Assembly: GCF_006227205.1 (NCBI RefSeq)
Contig: NZ_VCNG01000016.1
Span: 83,841-147,840 of the forward strand
Direction of reading: 5' to 3'
Length of the DNA: 64,000 nt
Origin: Pseudomonas sp. ICMP22404
GTDB lineage: Bacteria; Pseudomonadota; Gammaproteobacteria; Pseudomonadales; Pseudomonadaceae
Shown piece after piece: positions 35,446-44,909 of this stretch (positions are counted from its first letter, which is position 1; each line of letters starts with the position of its first letter). The notes beneath the pieces were generated by a model. The model made no database searches. It was not told the DNA's origin and saw only the letters and a list, made by a program, of their open reading frames with translations. Position numbers and translations under genes: made by a program.

Positions 35446-37834
35446 CCATCACGCCGTAGAGAAGACCCAAGCCGAACTGGCCGAGCTGTTTGCCCACGAC
35501 CTGAGTACCGGCGTCGGTCGCAGCGTCAAGCACGACAGCGCCGCCAAGCATGTGACCGGTGACGCGCAGTACATCGATGACCGTCTCGAATTCCCGAACC
35601 AACTGCACGTTTACGCGCGCCTGTCGGACCGCGCCCACGCCCGGATCCTGCGCGTCGACACCACGCCGTGCTACGCCTTTGAAGGTGTGCGCATCGCCAT
35701 TACCCACGCCGACATCCCCGGCCTCAAGGACATCGGCCCGTTGCTGCCCGGCGACCCGCTGCTGGCGATTGACGATGTGCAGTTCGTTGGCCAACCGGTG
35801 CTGGCCGTCGCCGCCAAGGACCTGGAAACCGCGCGCAAGGCGGCGATGGCCGCGATCATCGAATATGAAGACCTGGAACCGGTGCTCGACGTGGTCGAAG
35901 CCCTGCGCAAACGGCATTTCGTGCTCGACAGCCACACCCACCAACGCGGCGATTCAGCCACCGCACTGGCGAGTGCCGAACATCGCATACAGGGCTCGCT
36001 GCACATCGGCGGCCAGGAGCACTTTTACCTGGAGACCCAGATTTCATCGGTGATGCCCACCGAAGACGGCGGCATGCTCGTTTACTGCTCCACCCAGAAC
36101 CCCACCGAAGTGCAGAAACTGGTGGCCGAAGTGCTGGGCGTGTCGATGAACAAGGTCGTGGTGGACATGCGCCGCATGGGCGGTGGCTTTGGCGGCAAGG
36201 AAACCCAGGCCGCCAGTCCGGCCTGCCTGTGCGCGGTGATCGCGCACCTCACGGGCCAGCCGACCAAGATGCGCCTGCCCCGGGTCGAAGACATGCTGAT
36301 GACCGGCAAGCGTCACCCTTTCTACATCGAATACGACGTGGGCTTCGACAGCCGCGGGCGCCTGCACGGGATCGCCCTGGAACTGGCCGGCAACTGCGGC
36401 TGCTCACCGGACCTGTCGGCGTCGATTGTCGACCGGGCGATGTTCCATGCCGACAACGCCTACTACCTGGGCGATGCGACCATCAACGGCCACCGCTGCA
36501 AGACCAATACCGCATCGAACACCGCTTACCGTGGCTTCGGCGGCCCGCAAGGGATGGTGGCCATCGAAGAAGTCATGGACGCCATCGCCCGGCACCTGGG
36601 GCTCGATCCGCTGGCGGTGCGCAAGGCCAACTATTACGGCAAGACCGAGCGCAACGTCACTCACTACTACCAGACCGTCGAGCACAACATGCTCGAGGAG
36701 ATGACCGCCGAGCTGGAAGAAAGCAGCCAGTACGCCGAGCGGCGCGAAGCGATCCGTCGCTACAACGCAGGCAGCCCGATCCTGAAAAAGGGCCTGGCAC
36801 TGACGCCGGTCAAGTTCGGCATCTCGTTCACCGCCAGTTTCCTCAACCAGGCGGGTGCCTTGATCCACATCTACACCGACGGCAGCATCCACCTGAACCA
36901 TGGCGGCACCGAAATGGGCCAAGGCCTGAACACCAAGGTCGCGCAGGTCGTGGCCGAAGTTTTCCAGGTGGAAATGGACCGGGTGCAGATCACCGCGACC
37001 AACACCGACAAAGTACCGAACACCTCCCCCACCGCGGCTTCCAGCGGCGCCGACCTGAACGGAAAAGCCGCGCAGAATGCCGCCGAAATCATCAAGCGGC
37101 GCCTGGTGGAGTTTGCCGCGCGACAGTACAAGGTCAGTGAAGAAGACGTGGAATTCCACAACGGCCATGTGCGGGTCCGCGATCACATCCTGACCTTCGA
37201 GGCACTGGTGCAACAGGCGTATTTCGCCCAGGTCTCGCTGTCGAGCACCGGGTTCTACAAGACCCCGAAAATCTACTACGACCGCAGCCAGGCCCGTGGC
37301 CGGCCGTTCTACTACTACGCCTATGGTGCAGCGTGCGCCGAGGTGATCGTCGATACCCTCACCGGTGAATACAAGATGCTGCGCACCGACATCCTCCACG
37401 ACGTCGGCGCCTCGTTGAACCCGGCCATCGACACCGGCCAGGTCGAGGGCGGCTTCATCCAGGGCATGGGCTGGCTGACCATGGAAGAACTGGTGTGGAA
37501 CGACAAGGGCAAGCTGATGACCAACGGCCCGGCCAGCTACAAGATCCCGGCCGTAGCCGATATGCCGCTGGACCTGCGGGTCAGGCTGGTGGAGAACCGC
37601 AAGAACCCCGAAGACACGGTGTTCCACTCCAAGGCCGTGGGCGAGCCGCCGTTCATGCTCGGCATCGCCGCGTGGTGTGCGATCAAGGACGCCGTGGCGA
37701 GCCTGGGAGATTACCGGCACCAGCCGAAAATCGACGCGCCGGCGACACCGGAGCGGGTGCTGTGGGGCTGTGAGCAGATGCGCGGGTTGAAGGTGAAGGC
37801 GGTAGAGCCTGAAACCGAGATGGCTTCGCTCTAG
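35438..37834 (+). CDS. xdhB: Xanthine dehydrogenase molybdopterin-binding subunit
   Basis: A 798-residue subunit that carries the molybdenum cofactor. GGGFGGKE, the AYRGFGGPQG motif and the GGTEMGQGLNTK stretch bind the cofactor, and VGEPPFMLG near the end holds the catalytic Glu. It overlaps xdhA by 8 nt, so the two are made in step. Cofactor insertion should need XdhC, encoded next. Confidence 0.96.
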   Translation: MSNHHAVEKTQAELAELFAHDLSTGVGRSVKHDSAAKHVTGDAQYIDDRLEFPNQLHVYARLSDRAHARILRVDTTPCYAFEGVRIAITHADIPGLKDIGPLLPGDPLLAIDDVQFVGQPVLAVAAKDLETARKAAMAAIIEYEDLEPVLDVVEALRKRHFVLDSHTHQRGDSATALASAEHRIQGSLHIGGQEHFYLETQISSVMPTEDGGMLVYCSTQNPTEVQKLVAEVLGVSMNKVVVDMRRMGGGFGGKETQAASPACLCAVIAHLTGQPTKMRLPRVEDMLMTGKRHPFYIEYDVGFDSRGRLHGIALELAGNCGCSPDLSASIVDRAMFHADNAYYLGDATINGHRCKTNTASNTAYRGFGGPQGMVAIEEVMDAIARHLGLDPLAVRKANYYGKTERNVTHYYQTVEHNMLEEMTAELEESSQYAERREAIRRYNAGSPILKKGLALTPVKFGISFTASFLNQAGALIHIYTDGSIHLNHGGTEMGQGLNTKVAQVVAEVFQVEMDRVQITATNTDKVPNTSPTAASSGADLNGKAAQNAAEIIKRRLVEFAARQYKVSEEDVEFHNGHVRVRDHILTFEALVQQAYFAQVSLSSTGFYKTPKIYYDRSQARGRPFYYYAYGAACAEVIVDTLTGEYKMLRTDILHDVGASLNPAIDTGQVEGGFIQGMGWLTMEELVWNDKGKLMTNGPASYKIPAVADMPLDLRVRLVENRKNPEDTVFHSKAVGEPPFMLGIAAWCAIKDAVASLGDYRHQPKIDAPATPERVLWGCEQMRGLKVKAVEPETEMASL

Positions 37835-37846
37835 ACCGCAGCGCGG

Positions 37847-37920
37847 CTATCGCGAGCAGGCTCGCTCCCACAGTGGGTCAGTGTTCACAAATCCCTGTGG
37901 GAGCGAGCCTGCTCGCGATG
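37847..37920. repeat. REP pair (GTGGGAGC family), back-to-back orientation
   Basis: The arms are in the opposite order to most pairs: CGCGAGCAGGCTCGCTCCCA comes first and GTGGGAGCGAGCCTGCTCGC second, with about 20 nt between. Confidence 0.9.
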
Positions 37921-37953
37921 AGGCCGCAACAGACAACAAAGAACTTTGAAAGC

Positions 37954-38005
37954 GGACGCGGAGCGTCCAGAGATGCTTTCCCACGCAGAGCGTGGGAACG
38001 ATCAA
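37954..38005. repeat. Shortened GTTCCCACGC-family unit
   Basis: A GGACGCGGAGCGTCC palindrome and one TTCCCACGCAGAGCGTGGGA palindrome; the left end of the composite found at 8628-8737 is missing. Confidence 0.75.
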
Positions 38006-38016
38006 TCGAGGTGAAC

Positions 38017-38859
38017 ATGTACAACTGGATCAGCGCCCTCGCCGACCTGCAAACCCGCGGTGAACCCTGCGTGCTGGTGACGATCATCGAGGAACTCGGC
38101 TCGACCCCGCGCAACGCCGGTTCGAAGATGGTCATCAGCGCCAGCCAGACGTTCGACACCATTGGTGGCGGGCACCTGGAATACAAGGCCATGGAGATCG
38201 CCCGGCAAATGCTCGCCAACGGCCAGCAGGGCACGCATCTGGAGCGTTTCAGCCTTGGCGCCAGCCTGGGCCAGTGCTGCGGCGGCGTCACCGTGCTGCT
38301 GTTCGAACCCATGGGTCAGGTGCAGGCGCAGATCGCCGTGTTCGGCGCCGGACATGTCGGCCGGGCCCTGGTGCCGCTGTTGGCGAGCCTGCCTTGTCGG
38401 GTGCGCTGGATCGACTCGCGGGAAGCCGAGTTCCCTGAACAATTGCCCCATGGCGTACAGAAAATCGTCAGCGAAGAGCCGCTGGACGAGGTCGATGAAT
38501 TGCCCGTCGGCAGCTACTGCATCGTCATGACCCACAACCATCAGCTCGATCTGGAGCTGAGCGCGGCGATCCTCAAGCGCAACGACTTCGCCTACTTCGG
38601 CCTGATCGGCTCGAAGACCAAGCGGGTCAAGTTCGAACACCGCCTGCGCGATCGCGGTTTCGACAGCGGCACCTTGCAACGCATGCGTTGCCCGATGGGC
38701 ATTGGCGAAGTCAAAGGCAAGCTGCCTGTGGAAATCGCCATCTCCATCGCCGGTGAAATCATCGCCACCTATAACGCGAATTTCGGCCAGCACACTGCCC
38801 GCGCCGAACCCATTGCCAAGCTGCTGCCGGCCTCGCGTCGCAGCCAAGCCAAATCCTGA
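38017..38859 (+). CDS. xdhC: XdhC, molybdenum cofactor sulfuration/insertion chaperone
   Basis: A 280-residue protein that binds the molybdenum cofactor, protects its sulfurated form and hands it to XdhB. Family marks are VTIIEELGSTPRNAGSKM, the GGGHLEYKA loop, CCGG and the Rossmann-like IAVFGAGHVGRALV. GAGGTG lies just before the ATG; longer in-frame starts run through the repeat upstream and are rejected. It is separated from xdhB by about 180 nt of repeats. Confidence 0.94.
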   Translation: MYNWISALADLQTRGEPCVLVTIIEELGSTPRNAGSKMVISASQTFDTIGGGHLEYKAMEIARQMLANGQQGTHLERFSLGASLGQCCGGVTVLLFEPMGQVQAQIAVFGAGHVGRALVPLLASLPCRVRWIDSREAEFPEQLPHGVQKIVSEEPLDEVDELPVGSYCIVMTHNHQLDLELSAAILKRNDFAYFGLIGSKTKRVKFEHRLRDRGFDSGTLQRMRCPMGIGEVKGKLPVEIAISIAGEIIATYNANFGQHTARAEPIAKLLPASRRSQAKS

Positions 38860-38867
38860 GATTCCCC

Positions 38868-40172
38868 ATGCCTACAACACGCAAAGCCTACCGCGCCGCC
38901 CTGCTCCACAGCCTTGCCGACCCGGCCGAAGTCGGCATCGAAGCCTCTTATGAATATTTCGAGGACGGCCTGCTGGTGGTGGAAAACGGCCAGATCAGCG
39001 CCCTTGGCCACGCCCATGACCTGCTGCCGAGCCTGGCGGCGGACATCGAAATCGCCCATTACCCGGACGCGTTGATCACCCCCGGCTTCATCGACACCCA
39101 CATCCATCTGCCGCAGACCGGCATGGTGGGCGCCTATGGCGAACAACTGCTGGACTGGCTCAACACCTACACCTTCCCCTGTGAACGCCAGTTCGCCGAC
39201 CCGGCCCACGCCGAAGCCGTGGCCGACATCTTCATCAAGGAGCTGCTGCGCAACGGCACCACCACAGCCCTGGTGTTCGGCAGTGTGCACCCACAATCGG
39301 TGAATGCCTTTTTTGAAGCGGCCGAGAAGCTCGACCTGCGGATGATTGCCGGTAAAGTGATGATGGACCGCAACGCCCCGGACTACCTGACCGACACCGC
39401 CGAATCCAGCTACACCGAGAGCAAGGCGCTGATCGAGCGCTGGCACGGCAAGGGCCGCCTGCACTACGCCGTGACCCCGCGCTTCGCCCCCACCAGCACG
39501 CCAGAGCAGTTGGCGCTGGCCGGTCAGTTGCTGGAGGAATACCCGGACCTGTACATGCAGACCCACATCAGTGAAAACCTGCAGGAAGTGCAATGGGTCA
39601 AGGCGCTGTTTCCCGAGCGCAAGGGCTATCTGGATGTCTACGATCACTACCGGTTGCTCGGCGAGCGTTCGGTGTTCGCCCACGGCGTGCATCTGTGCGA
39701 CGACGAATGTGCGCGCCTGGCCGAAACCGGCTCGGCCATCGCATTCTGTCCGACCTCCAACCTGTTCCTGGGCAGCGGCCTGTTCAACCTGCCAATGGCC
39801 GAGAAGCACAAGGTCAACGTGGGGTTGGGCACGGATGTCGGCGGCGGCACCAGTTTCTCGCTGCTGCAGACCCTGAACGAAGCCTACAAGGTGATGCAAT
39901 TGCAGGGCGCGCGGCTGAGCCCGTTCAAATCGCTGTACCTGGCCACCCTCGGCGGCGCCCGGGCCTTGCGCCTGGAAGACCGCATCGGCACCTTGCAGCC
40001 GGGCAGCGATGCGGACTTCCTGGTGCTGGACTACAACGCTACGCCGCTGTTGAGCTATCGCCTGAAGCAGGCCCGCGACATTGCCGAGACATTGTTCGTG
40101 TTGATGACGCTGGGGGATGACCGAACGGTGGCGCAGACCTATGCAGCGGGGCGGTTGGTGCATCAACGGTAG
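38868..40172 (+). CDS. guaD: Guanine deaminase
   Basis: A 434-residue amidohydrolase that turns guanine into xanthine, the substrate of XdhAB. The metal ligands are visible as PGFIDTHIHLPQ, the THISEN stretch, FAHGVHL and GLGTDVGGG. It begins 8 nt after xdhC, so it is in the same operon, closing the route guanine to xanthine to urate. Confidence 0.95.
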   Translation: MPTTRKAYRAALLHSLADPAEVGIEASYEYFEDGLLVVENGQISALGHAHDLLPSLAADIEIAHYPDALITPGFIDTHIHLPQTGMVGAYGEQLLDWLNTYTFPCERQFADPAHAEAVADIFIKELLRNGTTTALVFGSVHPQSVNAFFEAAEKLDLRMIAGKVMMDRNAPDYLTDTAESSYTESKALIERWHGKGRLHYAVTPRFAPTSTPEQLALAGQLLEEYPDLYMQTHISENLQEVQWVKALFPERKGYLDVYDHYRLLGERSVFAHGVHLCDDECARLAETGSAIAFCPTSNLFLGSGLFNLPMAEKHKVNVGLGTDVGGGTSFSLLQTLNEAYKVMQLQGARLSPFKSLYLATLGGARALRLEDRIGTLQPGSDADFLVLDYNATPLLSYRLKQARDIAETLFVLMTLGDDRTVAQTYAAGRLVHQR

Positions 40173-40281
40173 GGATCGTTCCCACGCTCTGCGTGGGAAT
40201 GCCTCAACGGACGCTCCGCGTTCGGCTTTTGGGACGCAGAGCGTCCCAGGCTGCGTTCCCACGCAGAGCGTGGGAACGAGA
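40173..40281. repeat. Composite GTTCCCACGC-family repeat
   Basis: GTTCCCACGCTCTGCGTGGG at the left, GGACGCAGAGCGTCC and GACGCTCCGCGTT in the middle, and GTTCCCACGCAGAGCGTGGG at the right; the same plan as at 8628-8737. Confidence 0.85.
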
Positions 40282-40286
40282 TGAGG

Positions 40287-41051
40287 TCAGAGCTTGGCCG
40301 TCGACCGTCCAGGCTTCTTGCTCTGCAACAGGTGCGAAAACACCGCGTGCAGATCGTCCGAAGCCCCCTCTTCGTCGAGGTTGAGCTTGCTGTCGATGTG
40401 ATCCATGTGATGCATCATCAGGTCCACCGCCAGGGTGGCATCGCGGGCTTCGATGGCATCGATCAGTTGGGTGTGTTCATCGTAGGAACAGTGGGACCGG
40501 TTGCCACTTTCGTACTGGGCGATGATCAATGAAGTCTGGGACACCAGGCTGCGCTGGAAGCTGATCAGCGGGGCATTTTTCGCCGCTTCGGCCAGTTTGA
40601 GATGGAACTCACCTGACAAGCGGATGCCGGCACCACGGTCGCCACGGGAAAAACTGTCCCGTTCGTCGCTGACCATCTGCCGCAATTCGGCAAGTTGCTC
40701 GGCGGTAGCGTGCTGCACCGCCAGCTCGGTGATCGCCCGTTCCACCAGGCGCCGGGCCATGAACACCTGGCGAGCCTCTTCGACACTCGGGCTGGCAACG
40801 ACCGCGCCGCGGTTAGGCCGCAGCAACACCACGCCTTCATGGGCCAGGCGCGACAGCGCACGACGGATGATGGTGCGGCTGACCCCGAAAATCTCCCCCA
40901 GTGCCTCTTCACTCAGCTTTGTGCCGGGCGCCAGGCGTTGTTCGAGGATGGCCTCGAAGATATGCGCATAGACGATATCGTCCTGGGTTCCGCTGCGGCC
41001 GGCTTTACCTGCTCGCGGTTGTTTCTTGAGGGGCTGCAACTGTTCGTTCAT
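40287..41051 (-). CDS. GntR-family (FCD) regulator of the purine cluster
   Basis: A 254-residue regulator: winged helix at about 25-90 (IFEAILEQRLAPGTKLSEEA, VSRTIIRRALSRLAHEG) and an FCD domain with His residues that can bind a metal (GEFHLKL, MMHHMDHID). The ATG at 41051 (MNEQLQPLKK) is chosen; the longer frame from 41207 crosses the operator. It lies tail-to-tail with guaD and diverges from the benE-type gene. It is a candidate regulator of xdhABC-guaD and of itself. Confidence 0.88.
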   Translation of the reverse strand: MNEQLQPLKKQPRAGKAGRSGTQDDIVYAHIFEAILEQRLAPGTKLSEEALGEIFGVSRTIIRRALSRLAHEGVVLLRPNRGAVVASPSVEEARQVFMARRLVERAITELAVQHATAEQLAELRQMVSDERDSFSRGDRGAGIRLSGEFHLKLAEAAKNAPLISFQRSLVSQTSLIIAQYESGNRSHCSYDEHTQLIDAIEARDATLAVDLMMHHMDHIDSKLNLDEEGASDDLHAVFSHLLQSKKPGRSTAKL

Positions 41052-41144
41052 GGGCACTCGGGTCGGAAAAACTGCGGCGAATTGACCGTGACTGTAATAC
41101 GGCGCAGCGGGTCGCTGGCAAGTATCGCGTAAAAAACACGGCGA

Positions 41145-41154
41145 TTGTACACAA
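41145..41154. promoter_or_regulatory. TTGTACACAA palindrome, candidate GntR operator
   Basis: A perfect 10-bp palindrome about 95 nt upstream of the GntR gene. It fits the TNGTNNNACNA pattern bound by FadR/VanR-type GntR regulators, so autoregulation is plausible. Confidence 0.5.
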
Positions 41155-41262
41155 CCTCTGATGGCAACACGACTGTATGGCTGTTTGTGGGCTTGGCTGT
41201 ATTGCAATTGACCACTGGGTTGAGTTTAGGCTTAAACCCTCAATCTGTGACACCTATGACAA

Positions 41263-41352
41263 CTGTGGGAGCATGGCTTGCCCGCGATGAAGCTGACGCG
41301 CCGAGCCTTGAAACCCAGGCACCGTCATCGCGGGCAAGCCTTGCTCCCACAG
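41263..41352. repeat. REP pair (GTGGGAGC family, GCCCGCGA variant)
   Basis: Facing arms GTGGGAGCATGGCTTGCCCG and GCGGGCAAGCCTTGCTCCCA between the GntR and BenE-type genes. Confidence 0.88.
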
Positions 41353-41384
41353 GTACATAATCTATCCAAGGACCCCCGCCCACC

Positions 41385-42575
41385 ATGACCGAAGTCACGA
41401 CTGCGCCACTTCGCCCAATCGCCGACACCTCGCCCTCAGCCATCGTCGCCGGGTTCATCGCCATGATGACCGGCTACACCAGCTCCCTGGTACTGATGTT
41501 CCAGGCCGGCCAGGCGGCGGGGCTGACCAGCGGGCAGATTTCGTCGTGGATCTGGGCGATCTCCATTGGCATGGCGGTATGTTCCATCGGCCTGTCGTTG
41601 CGTTACCGAACACCGGTCACCATCGCCTGGTCGACGCCCGGCGCGGCGTTGCTGATTACCAGCCTGGGTGGCGTGAGCTATGGCGAAGCCATAGGTGCCT
41701 ACATCACCTGCGCGGTACTGGTGACGATCTGCGGCCTGACCGGCAGCTTCGAACGCCTGGTCAAGCGTATTCCGGCGTCGCTGGCGGCAGCGTTGCTGGC
41801 GGGCATCCTGTTCAAAATCGGCAGCGAGATTTTCGTCGCCGCCCAGCATCGCACCGGCCTGGTGCTGGGCATGTTCTTCACCTACCTGATCGTCAAGCGC
41901 CTGTCGCCTCGCTACGCGGTGCTGGCGGCGCTGTTGATCGGCACCACGCTGTCAGGCCTGATGGGTCTGCTGGACTTCAGCGGTTTTGCCCTTGAGGTCG
42001 CGACACCGGTCTGGACCACGCCGCACTTTTCCCTGGCGGCCACCATCAGCATCGGCATTCCGCTGTTCGTGGTGGCGATGACCTCCCAGAATATGCCCGG
42101 CATCGCCGTGCTCCGGGCCGACGGCTATCACGTACCGGCCTCCCCCCTGATCACCAGCACCGGCATCGCCTCGCTGCTACTGGCGCCGTTCGGCTCCCAT
42201 GGCATCAACCTGGCGGCCATCAGCGCCGCCATCTGCACCGGGCCCCATGCCCACGAAGACCATAACAAGCGCTACACCGCAGCGGTCTGGTGCGGGATCT
42301 TCTACGGGATCGCCGGGGTGTTCGGCGCCACACTGGCGGCGTTGTTCGCGGCGCTGCCCAAGGAACTTGTGCTGTCCATCGCGGCACTGGCGCTGTTCGG
42401 ATCGATCATCAATGGCTTGAGCATCGCCATGAGCGAAGCCAGGGAACGGGAAGCGGCGCTGATCACCTTCATGGTCACGGCGTCGGGGTTGACACTGTTT
42501 TCCGTCGGTTCGGCGTTCTGGGGGATTGTGGCGGGGGTGCTGACCTTGCTGATTCTTAATTGGCGTAAAGCCTAA
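41385..42575 (+). CDS. BenE-family transporter
   Basis: A 396-residue inner-membrane protein with about twelve helices, of the benzoate/H+ symporter (BenE) family: SPSAIVAGFIAMMTGYTSSL at the start, WSTPGAALL, IPLFVVAMTSQNMPGIAVLRADGY and GSHGINLAAISAAICTGPHAHED. No benzoate catabolic genes are near. Next to guaD and xdh it may carry another substrate, but this is not shown. The ATG at 41385 follows AAGGAC. Confidence 0.88.
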   Translation: MTEVTTAPLRPIADTSPSAIVAGFIAMMTGYTSSLVLMFQAGQAAGLTSGQISSWIWAISIGMAVCSIGLSLRYRTPVTIAWSTPGAALLITSLGGVSYGEAIGAYITCAVLVTICGLTGSFERLVKRIPASLAAALLAGILFKIGSEIFVAAQHRTGLVLGMFFTYLIVKRLSPRYAVLAALLIGTTLSGLMGLLDFSGFALEVATPVWTTPHFSLAATISIGIPLFVVAMTSQNMPGIAVLRADGYHVPASPLITSTGIASLLLAPFGSHGINLAAISAAICTGPHAHEDHNKRYTAAVWCGIFYGIAGVFGATLAALFAALPKELVLSIAALALFGSIINGLSIAMSEAREREAALITFMVTASGLTLFSVGSAFWGIVAGVLTLLILNWRKA

Positions 42576-42579
42576 GGCT

Positions 42580-42650
42580 TCGCGAGCAGGCTCGCTCCCA
42601 CAGGGAAACGCGATCCAATTGTGGGAGCGAGCCTGCTCGCGATAGCGGCC
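42580..42650. repeat. REP pair (GTGGGAGC family), back-to-back orientation
   Basis: Arms CGCGAGCAGGCTCGCTCCCA then GTGGGAGCGAGCCTGCTCGC, about 18 nt apart, directly after the BenE-type gene. Confidence 0.9.
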
Positions 42651-42682
42651 TGAAGATCAACCAAAAACCCAATCGCCAGGCA

Positions 42683-42716
42683 CAAAAAAACCGGCGCCCT
42701 ATCGGGCCGCCGGTTC
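42683..42716 (-). terminator. Rho-independent terminator after yggL
   Basis: On the minus strand AACCGGCGGCCC and GGGCGCCGGTT pair around GATA and are followed by seven T. It lies 7 nt past the yggL stop. Confidence 0.9.
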
Positions 42717-42722
42717 AGGACA

Positions 42723-43067
42723 TCACGCCTTGGCGTTGATCGGCATGTCCGGGTGCCACACGTCGATCAGCGGGCTGACCGTCATGTTGGTCAGTTCGCT
42801 GCGGCCCTTGAGCCAGGCTTCAACGGCAGCACGTTGTTCTTCGGAAACCGAGCCGCGTTTCTGCAGGCAAACCAGACCGTAGTCGTCGCCGCCGACATAG
42901 CCCAGGCCATTGGCTTCCATGGCTTCTTTCAGGAAAGCGTCGAGGAAAGCGTCAATCGCCTCATCGTCCAGATCTTCTTTGAGATCCAGGTTCAGTTCGA
43001 AACCCAGCTCCTGAAATTCATCCACACACAGCTTTTTGCGCAGACGCCGGGAACGGTTAGTCGCCAT
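42723..43067 (-). CDS. yggL: YggL family 50S ribosome-binding protein
   Basis: A 114-residue protein of the YggL (DUF469) family: basic start NRSRRLRKKLCVDEFQELGF, then an acidic domain. Members bind the 50S subunit and influence ribosome assembly. The ATG at 43067 gives the usual start MATNRSRRL; the frame opens five codons earlier. Confidence 0.92.
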   Translation of the reverse strand: MATNRSRRLRKKLCVDEFQELGFELNLDLKEDLDDEAIDAFLDAFLKEAMEANGLGYVGGDDYGLVCLQKRGSVSEEQRAAVEAWLKGRSELTNMTVSPLIDVWHPDMPINAKA

Positions 43068-43299
43068 TGGAACAATCCTCATAAGTAATAACGGCCGGCA
43101 CTTTACCAGTTTGGTGCAACGATTGCCCGGTTGATCGGGCGTATCGACCTACCGTCGGTAAAAAATTGCCTCATCAGAGGCTCAGGCACGGCCCATGCCG
43201 GTGCGCCTTGGGGCATAATGCCGACACTTTCTTGACCGTTGAGGACGTTCATTTTCATGTCCTCGTTTTTTCCCCCTCGCCCGTAGGGTTTTATTACAC

Positions 43300-44766
43300 A
43301 TGATCAAATCTTTGCGTCCACTGCTTCTGGCCAGCCTTCTTCTTCCCCTGGCCCTCCCTGTTTCCACCAGCGCCGCTACGATCAACACCGCCCTGTCGCC
43401 CAATGTGCAGAAGGCCCTCAAGACCAGCAAGTTGCAAGACGACGCGTTGTCCCTGGTGATGGTGCCACTCAATGGCCCCGGCACCCCGACCATCTACAAC
43501 GCTGACGTCTCGGTCAACCCGGCCTCCACCATGAAACTGGTGACCACCTACGCCGCCCTGGAAATGCTCGGCCCCAATCACCAGTGGAAGACCGAGTTCT
43601 ACACCGACGGCACCCTTAGCGGCGGGATCCTCAACGGCAACCTGTACCTCAAGGGCGGCGGCGACCCCAAGCTGAACATGGAAAAACTCTGGCTGCTGAT
43701 GCGCGACTTGCGGGCCAACGGCGTCCAGCAGATCACCGGCGACCTGGTGCTGGACCGCGGTTTCTTCATCCAGCCGCAATTGCCGGAGTTCAACGACGAC
43801 GGCAACGACGAGAACAAGCCTTTCCTGGTCAAGCCCGACTCCCTGCTGGTCAACCTCAAGGCGCTGCGCTTCGTTGCCCGCAATGATGGCGGCCGGGTGT
43901 TGGTGTCGGTGGAGCCACCGATTGCCAGCATCCATATCGACAACCAGGTCAAGGCGGTCAATTCCAAGCAATGCGCCGGAGGTGTGCGCTACAACCCGGT
44001 GCCACAGGCGGACGGCAGCGTGACCGTGACCGTCGGCGGGCAGTTGGGCGATGGGTGCAGCTCCCAGACCTACCTGTCGCTGCTGGACCATGCCACCTAC
44101 ACCGCTGGCGCGGTGCGGGCGATCTGGAAGGAACTGGGCGGCAGCATCCAGGGCAAGGACCGTCTGGCCGCTACCCCGAGCAACGCCAAAGTGCTGGCCC
44201 GGGCGTTCTCCCCGGACCTGGCGGAGATCATCCGCGACATCAACAAATACAGTAACAACACCATGGCCCAGCAGTTGTTCCTGAGCCTCGGCGCGCAGTT
44301 CCGCAACGAAGCCGACGGTGACGACGCCAAGGCCGCGCAACGGGTCGTGCGCCAATGGCTGGCCAAGAAAGGCATCACCGCACCGCACCTGGTGATGGAG
44401 AACGGCTCCGGCCTGTCCCGCGCCGAACGGGTCAGCGCCCGGGAAATGGCGGCGATGCTGCAAGCCGCCTGGCGCAGCCCCTATGCGGCCGAGTACATCA
44501 GTTCGATGCCGATCGCCGGCACCGACGGCACCATGCGCAAACGCCTCAAGACCACGGCCATGGCCGGCGAAGCCCACATCAAGACCGGCACCTTGAACAC
44601 CGTGCGCGCCATTGCCGGATTCAGCCGTGACATCAACGGCAACACCTGGGCGGTGGTGGCGATCCTCAACGATCCAAAGCCATGGGGCGCTTCATCGGTG
44701 CTGGACCAGGTGCTGCTGGACCTGTACCGCCAGCCGAAACTGCCGCAGACGGCGTCGGTGCTCTGA
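43300..44766 (+). CDS. dacB: D-alanyl-D-alanine carboxypeptidase/endopeptidase (PBP4, DacB)
   Basis: A 488-residue periplasmic enzyme that trims and cuts peptidoglycan cross-links. A signal peptide (LLLASLLLPLALPVSTSAA) is followed by the class C PBP motifs: SxxK in NPASTMKLV, SxN in YSNNTMAQ and KTG in HIKTGTLN. Length and motif spacing fit PBP4. Transcribed divergently from yggL. Confidence 0.94.
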   Translation: MIKSLRPLLLASLLLPLALPVSTSAATINTALSPNVQKALKTSKLQDDALSLVMVPLNGPGTPTIYNADVSVNPASTMKLVTTYAALEMLGPNHQWKTEFYTDGTLSGGILNGNLYLKGGGDPKLNMEKLWLLMRDLRANGVQQITGDLVLDRGFFIQPQLPEFNDDGNDENKPFLVKPDSLLVNLKALRFVARNDGGRVLVSVEPPIASIHIDNQVKAVNSKQCAGGVRYNPVPQADGSVTVTVGGQLGDGCSSQTYLSLLDHATYTAGAVRAIWKELGGSIQGKDRLAATPSNAKVLARAFSPDLAEIIRDINKYSNNTMAQQLFLSLGAQFRNEADGDDAKAAQRVVRQWLAKKGITAPHLVMENGSGLSRAERVSAREMAAMLQAAWRSPYAAEYISSMPIAGTDGTMRKRLKTTAMAGEAHIKTGTLNTVRAIAGFSRDINGNTWAVVAILNDPKPWGASSVLDQVLLDLYRQPKLPQTASVL

Positions 44767-44767
44767 T

Positions 44768-44897
44768 CCAAGCTTGCTCGCGATAGCCGCCATTCAACTG
44801 GCATGCGTGGGGCTGAGCTGCTCGCGATGACGGTGGATCAGTCCAAACAGCCGTCAACTGACACGCCCGCTATCGCGAGCAAGCTCGCTCCCACTCG
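44768..44897. repeat. Degraded REP cluster (GTGGGAGC family)
   Basis: Three partial arms (AAGCTTGCTCGCGATAGC, GAGCTGCTCGCGATGAC, CGCTATCGCGAGCAAGCTCG) without a complete left arm; probably a decayed or recombined pair between convergent genes. Confidence 0.75.
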
Positions 44898-44909
44898 TTC
44901 ACCGGTCGT

